A stretch of 64,000 nucleotides of DNA from Theocolax elegans (lineage: Eukaryota; Arthropoda; Insecta; Hymenoptera; Cerocephalidae): assembly GCA_026168455.1 (NCBI GenBank), contig CM047429.1, positions 7,467,125 to 7,531,124 of the forward strand, given 5' to 3'. This document shows positions 55,913-64,000 of this stretch, one piece after another. Made by a program: the position numbers and the translations under genes. Each line of letters begins with the position of its first letter. Positions within the stretch are counted from its first letter, which is position 1. The notes under the pieces were generated by a model. That model saw only the letters and a list, made by a program, of their open reading frames with translations. It did not search any database and was not told where the DNA came from.

Positions 55913-56531
55913 TTATACAACAATTCTCAACCACTTTTCACCTCTTACCGACGCTTGAGGTGTTTCACTAATTTTTCTCTTCAATTTTTTGGGATAAACT
56001 CTTTCAATCAATTTTAACAGGTTTGCGTTTCCAACAAGATTTACAGGAGTTTGAGACAATGTTATAAACCTAACTATTTCAATAGCTCCTGTAGGTTCCT
56101 CCACTGTCTTCTTATTTCTGAGTATGTAGTTTACAATTTCTACAACGTTAGAATTGGATATAAGTTTATTATCTATTAATACAGTTCCACATTCATTCCA
56201 AGTTGAACGGTGAAGATTATTAGTTTTCCAGTATTTAAGAAGTATTTGACCTTTCTTTTTGTACGTTTTTGGAAGAGTATCAATAATTTCCTGTTCGGAT
56301 AATGTTGTTGCGTTTACCTCTTCGTTTTCATCTTCTTCTTCATTTTCTACGGTACGCTTAATATTTTTATAGTGTAAATATTAACGTAATACTTGTAAAT
56401 TTTTAGACTCTTTTCTCGTTCGTCTTTATACTCTTGAAGAATAAGATGTCGTATATTTCGGCATCAAGACGCGATAACACATTACCTTTTGTTTGAATTC
56501 CACATTTTTCCGACGTGTCCTTTACGTAATC

Positions 56532-56571
<40 letters not shown>

Positions 56572-56612
56572 AGAACTATATTTTGAAATACGTCTTCGGG
56601 AACCATCACCAT
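55913..56612 (-). pseudogene. conserved unknown protein of copy 2 with polyglutamine
   Basis: Counterpart of 9,906-10,693. It starts MVMVPEDVFQNIVL at about 56612, followed by a run of 13 Gln coded by a CAA repeat (56,531-56,572) that the first copy lacks, then GNVLSRLDAEIYD. The rest (VNLVGNANLLKLIERVYPKK and a basic end) is in other frames. Confidence 0.6.
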
Positions 56613-56640
56613 TTTTTAGCATGATTCATTTTCTCTCACT

Positions 56641-57067
56641 GCTGTCTACCTTCAAATATTTTAGAAATCAATGTTCCTGTAATTGATGTTAGCAAGAGAG
56701 GAAGGAAACCGCCGCCTTGTTGCACAATTACTCCTTTCTTTTTTACCCAGTCATATTTACCATTTCTGTTGCTCTTTCTTTTTTTTGTTTCAACCAATTT
56801 TCGCAAAACTTTACGATACTTTTCAATTTAGATTTTTGTGACTATTTCAATGAGACAACACCTTTCATATACAGACGCACACTCGCATATACAGTTAATT
56901 AAGTCTTTATTTGTTGAGCGTATAAGAGCTAACCGTTGTTTATTATCTGCGTGACACAAAGCATTCAACACGGATACGCACTTTTTACTGAAATGGTTGG
57001 GTATACAGCCTCCTATTTGTCTCCTCGATCTTTTCTGTCTCATAGTTTGATTAGCACTGTCCATCAT
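56641..57067 (-). pseudogene. small basic core-like protein of copy 2
   Basis: NALCHADNKQRLALIRST and CICECA match the first copy's 9,529-9,903 gene. The C-terminal KKKGVIVQQGGGFLPSLLL lies in a different frame. Confidence 0.65.
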
Positions 57068-57084
57068 TTTCTTCCTTCTCTATT

Positions 57085-57760
57085 CTTATCGAAATTTCGA
57101 GCTGTGTTTTGGTACGTACACGTACTGCACTCTATCGTCGGGAAAGATTGACGTGCGAAATCGTATTTCTTCCCGAGTACTCTGTCTCAAATCTAGCAAA
57201 ACATATCCATGGGGTAGAGTTGTAATATCCGAATATGCCTCTTGTAAAAATTTTGGGTCTTCAGGGTAGACTTAACGAGCGAGGTATTGAATCTGTGCAC
57301 GATCTCGTGGATTTTTAAAAATTACGATATAATTGGCGTTTAAAGATATGTCTCGTTGTCCGGATCCTTTATGAAACAGATTTTGTGTAATAAAAATTAC
57401 GCTAATATTTTTGTGACGGCTTCCTTTTGTAAACAGATCTAACACTACGTTATTTGACGATTCTCTCATCAGGTCATTAATGATTATTAATTTATTCTTA
57501 TTGTTGTTGTGAGAATACTCGGAAGGTTGCGGTAGACCCTCGTGAAATTCTATTGTTTTACCGACGTATCCTCCCAACTTGAAGTCTGTTCTGTAGCTCT
57601 CTTGCCATTCACCATAGTAAAATAAAACTCTATCAAATTTTGAATCGCATATATCGGTAAGATTATGAAGAAACTTTTTAACGAATATAGTTTTACCACA
57701 ACCCGTTGGTTCACTGATTGTACACATAAATGGATGTTTTCACTGTGTCTCCATTCTTTA
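57085..57760 (-). pseudogene. packaging ATPase of copy 2
   Basis: P-loop EPTGCGKTIFV, Walker B LIIINDLMRES (Asn in place of the first Asp), and VIFITQNLFHKG. A TAA at about 57,270 replaces a Gln codon (the first copy has YLARQVYPED). The C-terminus continues to YVYVPKHSSKFR. Confidence 0.82.
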
Positions 57761-58028
57761 ACCTATTCAACAAAACTAAGTATTCTGGGTATTTATATCA
57801 AATTCTATATAAAAGAAAACGCTGACCGGCGGCGGCGGCGCGGCGCGGGAGCTTTGCTAGATATTTTCCGCAGAGTAATAAACTAATTTCAATGTATAAG
57901 CTTGTCTAGCCGCGTTTTATCAGCTAATTATACGTAAATTCGCTTATTGTTCTTATGTTTTTAGTAAATTAATGGGTTATAAACGTCTATTATAGAATTA
58001 ACAGATAAAAAATATATTTATTAATTAC
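57761..58028. other. spacer between ATPase and PolB of copy 2
   Basis: About 270 bp with a short GGC-repeat near 57,825. There is no Tudor gene, unlike the first copy, where the same interval is 2.4 kb. Confidence 0.6.
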
Positions 58029-58818
58029 ATTTTATATCCAAAAGGCAGTGATAATATTGTGTTAATGTATCGGCGTTTTTTCAACACTACGTTACAAGAT
58101 TTAACTTCATCTTTCGTTATAACTTCATGCGTTTTTGTTCTTCGGATACATTTAAACTTTAATTTTATTATTTTATACTCATTATTTGTACGCTCATTTT
58201 CATTTTCTGTACTTCTGTCAAATGCATCAGAAACCAGTTTGTCAATACTTTTGAAATTGATTTTTATACTAATACAAAAATTTAAATTTATACCTTTAAC
58301 TTTATAACATTAAATTTTTTCACCACTTGGTGTTACAATACGCATTCCATAAAACTTTGGTCCCCCAGATAGAAACTTCACAATGTACGCTCCCTCTCCA
58401 TAACATTTTAATTCATTCGTCATATCACCCAATTTACTACCTAAACTAGGTTACTATTCATTAACATCATTACGTGAAATGAATATACAAAAATCAGTAT
58501 CGTAGTACAGTACACTGCTTTGCAATTGTTCTAGATGTTCGTACAGTTTTAACCTTGCTTGAGCAGTAGTATATAAGCTGCAATTACAACATTTGTATAA
58601 GACGATGGAGTTACAGCTTCATCTATGTACTCCCATTTAACACACAAAATTTCGTCATTGACAGGTAACAATTCATTGACTTGTTTTTCGGGACTCGTTA
58701 TTATTTTCAACAATTCCTCTCGAGATCTGACAATTTTCGTTTGTTTCAAGTTACTCTTTTGCCCGAATTTACCCCAAAAAGAGTTCAAACTCATCTTGCC
58801 ACACGCTCAATTGTTATT
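58029..58818 (-). pseudogene. DNA polymerase B fragment of copy 2 (C-terminal)
   Basis: Holds motif B (SLNSFWGKFGQ), motif C (YYDTD, followed by Phe) and the C-terminal VVLKKRRYINTILSLPFGY, with stops and frame changes between them. The upstream part of the gene is missing because sequence of an LTR element begins at about 58,820. Confidence 0.85.
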
Positions 58819-58819
58819 G

Positions 58820-59621
58820 TGTGTGTTAGGTAGTTTTCGGGAATGCGACAATTCCCGAAAAGCTCAGTACGCTGCCGGTCTTGACCGCGACAGCATCATC
58901 TTTTACACCTCGTCACGTCTAGTTCCGCGCGCCACGGGAAGAACCGGACCGGTTCGTCCGTGCTCCGGGAAGTCGTACGCGAGTGCTCGTGAGTTCGTGT
59001 GAGTGCAGTGCGAAGGACCAAATACCTCGGGTTGAGTGTTCCCCGAGGTAGGCGAATCGCCGCGGCATCAGGCCGCACCTGCAGACTACCGTCGAGGACG
59101 ACGGGAATCCGGGCCGACTCCACCGGCCAGCAGACGTCGGGGCGCCGACGCGCACCAGGGCCTATGGACAACCCAGCCCGGTAAGTACTCGACATTGGTC
59201 GGTATACTATTAGCGTATGTTGTGTGAGTGTGCACGTATGTTTGTTTGGTAGCACACCGGTGCTACCGAAACCGATTGGGTATTGCGCGGGGGAGCACGG
59301 GGGCAGCCCCTGCTTGCCGCGTATATACTACGCGACCGGGAGAACGCCCCGTTAATTATTGTCGGGCACCTTCGTGTAAATTCAGAATAAATAAATATTG
59401 TTTATTTGTTTTTATATAATATATTGGTCGCGTTATTATTTTAATTATAAATTAACCCGCAATAATCATTGTTCCGATTCCCGGTCCTATCTCCGCTACC
59501 GTGTCCCGACGGGTTAACTTATTAACCCACGGCGACGACAAAGACGCGTTCTTCGGGCCGTCGTCCCTTTATTAAATAAATAAATATTGAAACTGGTATT
59601 AGGACGAAATACCGCGTTACA
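58820..59621 (+). repeat. probable 5' LTR
   Basis: Starts at TGTGTTAGG (58,820-58,824, exact base uncertain within a GT run) and ends GCGTTACA at 59,621, directly before a primer-site-like sequence. GC-rich first half, then AATAAA-rich sequence near 59,385 that could give polyadenylation. Confidence 0.6.
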
Positions 59622-59623
59622 AA

Positions 59624-59640
59624 TGGCGACCGTGACAGGA
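59624..59640 (+). promoter_or_regulatory. probable primer binding site
   Basis: TGGCGACCGTGACAGGA begins two bases after the LTR end. Its TGG start and position fit a tRNA 3'-end complement. The tRNA is not identified. Confidence 0.55.
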
Positions 59641-59789
59641 CGGTAGTTGTACCGCGTGCGTGTCGAGGATTTTCGGGTCGGAAAAATTTTTCTTATTTTC
59701 TTTAAATAAGTGTTTCTTGCGTGTACAGGTTTACCTGTATTTATTTAAGAAACAGCGGGTTATTTATTTAAAAAAAAAAAAATTTCGCC

Positions 59790-60090
59790 TTGCAAGTCGC
59801 GTGAGCGAGAGAGAGAGAGAGAGAGTGAGAAATAGCATATAGGTTTATAATGGCATCGATGCATGCCATTATGATTGAACCGTGTGTGTAAGAGTAAGAG
59901 AGCGCGAGAATAAAATTTTGAAGTGTTCGGTTCGCGTTAGAGTAGGAGCGCGCGGGTATCCCTGGCCGTATATCGTGGTTGTGTGTGAGAGAGAGAGAGA
60001 GCAAGAGTGAACCAGTGCGTGAGAGAGAGACACTGCGTCGCGGAGTCGTATAGTGCTGAGTGAGCACGAGTCCGATAGTGGGAGAGAGAT
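59790..60090. repeat. (GA)n-rich region
   Basis: Several GA runs (about 59,810, 59,987 and 60,022) with no credible ORF. Confidence 0.7.
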
Positions 60091-60106
60091 AGAAAATCCC
60101 AACTAG

Positions 60107-60372
60107 TATCCAAAAGTCTAAAAGAAAGCTTGTAGCAATACCTTTCAAATGGTCTGTAGCATTTTTATGGACTTCAATTCTGTAAAAAGTTATGATAATT
60201 TAAAGAAAGACAAAAAATTCACAAAAATTAACATGGTATTTACCATTTAAATTTTTTAAAAAATTTGGTGTTTCTTTAAATTATCATAACTTTTTACAGA
60301 ATTGAAGTCCATAAAAATGCTACAGACCATTTGAAAGGTATTGCTACAAGCTTTCATTTAGACTTTTGGATA
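60107..60372. mobile_element. hairpin MITE, arms about 105 bp
   Basis: The left arm from 60107 (TATCCAAAAGTCTAAA) and the right arm ending at 60372 are almost perfect inverted copies around a loop of about 55 bp. No ORF is present. Confidence 0.75.
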
Positions 60373-62328
60373 AAAAAATCAATTGTGGCGAACTTACATT
60401 TTTTTTAAGTTGAATATTGACATGTAGTTTATGTAACATTGACCTTGAGATTAGAAATTCTAACCCAGAAGGATAAATTCTACACATAATTAGCAACGAA
60501 TGTTACATATAATGTTGTATAGTAAAAGTTGATAGATTCTGAGTTAAATAGCGATGAACCCAGCTGGTGTTGAAAAAAACTGGAAAAAGTTCACTTTTTG
60601 AGGTTAGAATAACTTTTGAGCTAATAAATACCAGTACCTAAAAATTTTTTTCTGTATTGTGAAAAACATATCCAATGTGTATTCAAAATTTGGTGCATTT
60701 TAAAATTTTGATCGGACCACTTCACGCGGAATACCGCATATATATATATATATACTTTTGAATTAAATTTCCAAAGATATTATCACGCTGTTAGTCAGCT
60801 GATAATCTTGAAATTATACAATAATTTTTTTTGTTTGTTGTGTGCTAATAATTATTAATATTATTATAATTAATTTTGACATTGTCTGTTAGTCAGATTA
60901 GTCATAGTTTATAAATCTTTTTGTATTACCGTCGCGATTTTGGCTCTCATTAGTGCTGAGACACATCGTGATATCGGTGTTACATTTATATTTATTGTTA
61001 ATATTAATATTATTTTGATTAACAGTTTGTCACTTAATCCTTAATTCTGCTGACGAGAAAATCACTTTTGACTTATTTTCTTAATTTTTTTTTGCTTTTC
61101 CTCCAAATTAAGAAATAAATTGCAATTAATTTGTTTGTCAAATTAATTGCATATTTATATTATTGATTTTTGTATAATATAGTATATATATATATTTAAT
61201 AATAAATAAAATAAATAATTTCTTTTAAAAATAAATTAAAATTTTTTGTTGGAGGATAACAATAAAATTAATTTCTTTTGTGTGTTTTAAATCAAATTTA
61301 AAATTTTTTCTGCTGTTTCAATCACATTTAAAAAATTTTTTTTTTGTGATCTATTTAAGAAAATTCTTTTCTTTTGTAGCTACTCTTTACAAAATTTTTT
61401 TTTGTATGAAATTTACATTTTGTGTAAAATTATAATTATTTTGTTTGTCAATATTATTATACATATACATATTACCGAACGTTAAAATTTTGTAACAAAT
61501 AACTCGCGATACTGTCTAAAAATTCGCGCTCTGGCTGGTGGCTTTTCCCACCACCAGAGGGAGACGACTATCTCTCTACACTCGTTGGAGAGATCGTCGT
61601 CTAATTTCTATATATATAGCCGCAGAACATCTTGCTGGCGTCGCATATCATCTTGCGACAGGCGTCTAAGGTAAGATCTCCAGTTCCTTACTGAGGAGTC
61701 CAAGCTGGAGATCGAGGACGAAACGCCTTTAATTATTTTAAAAAGCCGTGCTCTGGGAAATTCCACCAACCATAGTGGACAAAGAGTACGATATGCCTGC
61801 TTTATTCTAAAAGTAAAGCATTTGGTTCGGAGAGACCGATATTATTATACAATTATATTTGCGGCTTTCAGAAATTTTTTTTTTCTTTCCTTCAGTATTT
61901 AATTTCTCGTGTCAGCGAATTAAAATATTTTTTTTTATTATTTTTGTTTGTAAGTTGCAATCGATAGCAATTTATTTTTAAATTGTTACCAAATTAATTT
62001 GTTTGTCAAATTAATTCGGTCTTGGATTGGTCCAAGTATCTTTTGCAATTTTACTTAGATTTTAAAGAGAAGATTGACAGCAAAATATTTTTTTTTTCCT
62101 GTGATCCGAATACAGATTCGATTAAGCTTTCGAATCTGGTGGCAAACAAAATTTTTTTTTGTAGTTTGTATATAAAGATTATATTAATTTACATTAATTT
62201 TCTTTGTTGGTTTATTTAGATTATTTATTATTTATTTAGTTTGCCAAGTTCGGATCGGAATTTTGTTGTGTTCTTTTCTCTGTATATAAGGTATGCCTTC
62301 TCATATAGAGTAGTTTTGTACTCTATAA
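60373..62328. other. AT-rich leader-like region with hairpins and a TATA box
   Basis: No ORF. A GC-richer patch at 61,500-61,760 has a TATATATATAG box (about 61,608) followed by a donor-like AAGGTAAGATC (about 61,669). An acceptor-like T-rich ATTTAG occurs near 62,240 before the gag frame. Two similar palindromes, AATTAATTTG and CAAATTAATT around TTTGT, lie at about 61,123 and 61,992. Confidence 0.4.
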
Positions 62329-62460
62329 TTGAATCTGGGCTCTGAGATATCTCCTCAGTTGTCCAAACTTTACAGGGCATACGGGGACGCAGTTGGTGTG
62401 CTAACTGAGAAGAAATCCCCAGGGGCACAACGCCGTCTCTGCCTTATCAAAAAGATTACG

Positions 62461-64000
62461 ATGGGCAGCTACGAGACGCGTATGTGCATAATACTTAGTG
62501 ACTCGCGGGATGCGAGGCACATTAAAAAGGACATCAGATCACTTCCTTTGGAGGAGATCTACACCCAGCTCGATCGTTTGCACCTTAATGCAAATAGCGA
62601 AGAGTTTGAGTGTAGAGAGCGCCTTCTAAGACATAGGATTAAGTGTTATGATCCTCAAATTGACGTGCCTTCGTATCCCAATTGCGACGAGGATACTTCT
62701 GCCTAACTAACGACCAAGCCTTTAGCTTGTCTACAGTTCTGGTAGAAGCACCAAAAGTGTTCCAGAAGAGGTAGTGTGATACCTTCTGGTACCGACAGGT
62801 CTATAGAGACTGAGTTGTCAGACGATAGACCAACAAGTGAGCACATAACCCCCATTCAGGAAGAAGAGGGAAATGTGACTATACATAGTAGAGTGCCCAC
62901 GCCGACGGGTGAATCGAGACCGTTTTCTGATAATGCAGCAGGCATTAACGCAGAAGCGGCGATTCCGACGGCTAACGCACCACCTTCGAGACAAGTGACG
63001 GTGTGGACCGCCACACATACTGGTCTAGGTGAGACGCATGCTATAAATTCACCACATTCGTCACACCGGGATCAGCGTAACTCGTTGGTTGGTAACCACA
63101 ATCCAGTGGAAAGGGGCGCCATTCGTCGTAACGATTTTGACTGAACTCCGATGCACATGGACGGTTTACTCCCAGCCATTTTAGTAGTTCTGGAGCTATT
63201 AAAAAGCGCGTTTCGGAAATTTATTCAGATAAGTCGCGGCAACAGACGAGCAGGAATTATGAACTCCCTTCCAACGATCGCAGGCAGTCGACTGATAATC
63301 GGAGGGAAGCCCCAGATTATCGTGCACATAATCGTGATCAATACGGTACCTGTCAGAGGAAGGTTAGTTATGATAAGCATAACAACAGGACCTCCTTACA
63401 GAGATATGCGCCAGCACCAGAAGAAGCAGATGATGAATGGTTCTCGGAAGGTGAGCGCTATCACAGGAGTGAAACATCCACTTCTAGACGGTTACCGAAT
63501 GAAGGGAATCGTAAGTTTTACACGTCCGATCGTAGCCAAAGTACGTACACTAGGAGGGAAGCCTCTACACAGTGTGACAATGGTTACAACAGATCCCGCG
63601 AAACGAATAATGATCCCGTCGAGCACGAGCGAGCTGTCGCTAGACGCGATCAAGGTACTCAAACCGATTCTAGCAACTTAAATTCGGACGAATATTACGC
63701 TGCAAATAGGGAGGATGCAACCGCCTACTATGCGAGAAGATATCGCAAAGAGCGCCTCCCTGACAGACGTAGCAGAGTACCATCGCCGAGTCGAGATGTC
63801 CACCGGCGTGATAGGAATAACCAAAGTGAGGACATGGGTGCATTAGTCCCTTTGGGATACGACCAGCCACCAGTGAGCGATAGAAAGGATCGGCCTGGTT
63901 GTGCAAGAGCCCTCAGAGACTGGAGTCTATCGTTCGATGGGGAGACCAACGACGATGCCGAAGAGTTCCTAGATAGTCTACAAGACTTCAGGAATGACAA
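62461..64000 (+). pseudogene. gag-like region of an LTR element (broken, open at the right edge)
   Basis: First frame with ATG at 62461 (GSYETRM) to TAA at 62704-62706. The same frame reopens at 62776-63144, and a third frame is open from 63141 to the window end without a start. That last frame is rich in Arg, Asp, Ser and Tyr and ends in ALRDWSLSFDGETNDDAEEF, the W-x-F-x-G entry of retrotransposon gag capsid domains. Two breaks are therefore needed to connect the parts, or introns exist. Confidence 0.5.

Larger units (their letters stand above)
50473..58818 (-). mobile_element. second Polinton/Maverick (adintovirus-like) copy, truncated and decayed
   Basis: On the minus strand, from 58,818 down, it has the same order as the first copy: PolB C-terminus, ATPase, small core-like protein, unknown protein, integrase, penton, pVI-like, hexon, conserved unknown, protease. 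Every gene carries breaks. The PolB N-terminal half is cut off by the LTR element starting at about 58,820. There is no Tudor gene between PolB and ATPase. The proteins are clearly diverged from the first copy, so this is another family or a much older insertion. Confidence 0.9.
58820..64000 (+). mobile_element. LTR retrotransposon, 5' part, inserted in the second Polinton (runs off the window)
   Basis: Has an LTR, a primer site, a long leader and a gag-like ORF at the right edge. The pol genes and 3' LTR must lie outside the window, so the class is open; the gag end suggests a Ty3-type element. The leader contains at least one MITE. Because the leader is unusually long, the LTR and the gag may belong to two different elements. 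Confidence 0.55.

Noticed and set aside
58896..59419. Arg/Pro-rich ORFs on both strands
   Set aside because: They lie in the GC-rich part of a probable LTR and have no domain similarity.

Overview
The window is a gene-poor, transposon-packed stretch of a eukaryotic genome. Spliced ORFs, R1- and LOA-type LINEs, Ty3-type LTR elements, a Helitron, a Penelope-like relic and two Polinton-class elements together suggest an insect, and the LINE/LTR/Polinton mix would fit a hymenopteran. I see no ribosomal, tRNA or housekeeping host gene, so the species assignment is an inference of low confidence.

Positions 1-16,000 hold a Polinton/Maverick (adintovirus-like) element on the + strand. In order it has a spliced accessory cassette, protein-primed DNA polymerase B (PolB), a minus-strand Tudor-domain gene, packaging ATPase, a small basic core-like protein, an unknown acidic protein, a DD35E integrase with chromodomain, minor capsid (penton-like), a basic pVI-like protein fused to the major capsid (hexon-like) protein, a conserved unknown protein, and an adenain-like protease. 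The integrase is intact. PolB, ATPase, both capsid genes and the unknown proteins carry frameshifts or stops, and the protease nucleophile is Ser instead of Cys. A second, older copy with the same gene order lies on the minus strand at 50,473-58,818. It lacks the Tudor gene, is heavily broken, and is cut at its PolB by an LTR retrotransposon that runs off the right end of the window.

Between them lie nested repeats: a 5'-truncated LINE (16,856-17,640), a minisatellite rich in CATTGTT (17,700-17,930), an AT-rich tandem array with a monomer of about 75 bp (17,935-20,835 and 26,279-26,730) split by a decayed LOA-like LINE (20,836-26,278), a nearly complete Ty3-type LTR element with 1.3-kb LTRs (26,765-37,211), and a minus-strand Helitron (37,600-43,063). 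The Helitron is itself split by an unusual head-to-head pair of LTRs (39,335-42,226). Then come an R1-clade LINE fragment set inside (TG)n microsatellite, a hairpin MITE, and a Penelope-like GIY-YIG fragment with a hammerhead-like motif.

The Polinton genes form a virion-building set: PolB replicates, the ATPase packages, the protease matures the two capsid proteins and core proteins, and the integrase inserts the DNA. The most novel points are the free-standing Tudor gene inside the Polinton, the spliced cassette with two alternative last exons before PolB, and the inverted LTR pair with a tRNA-Pro-type primer site. All calls are from reading the sequence; no searches were run.
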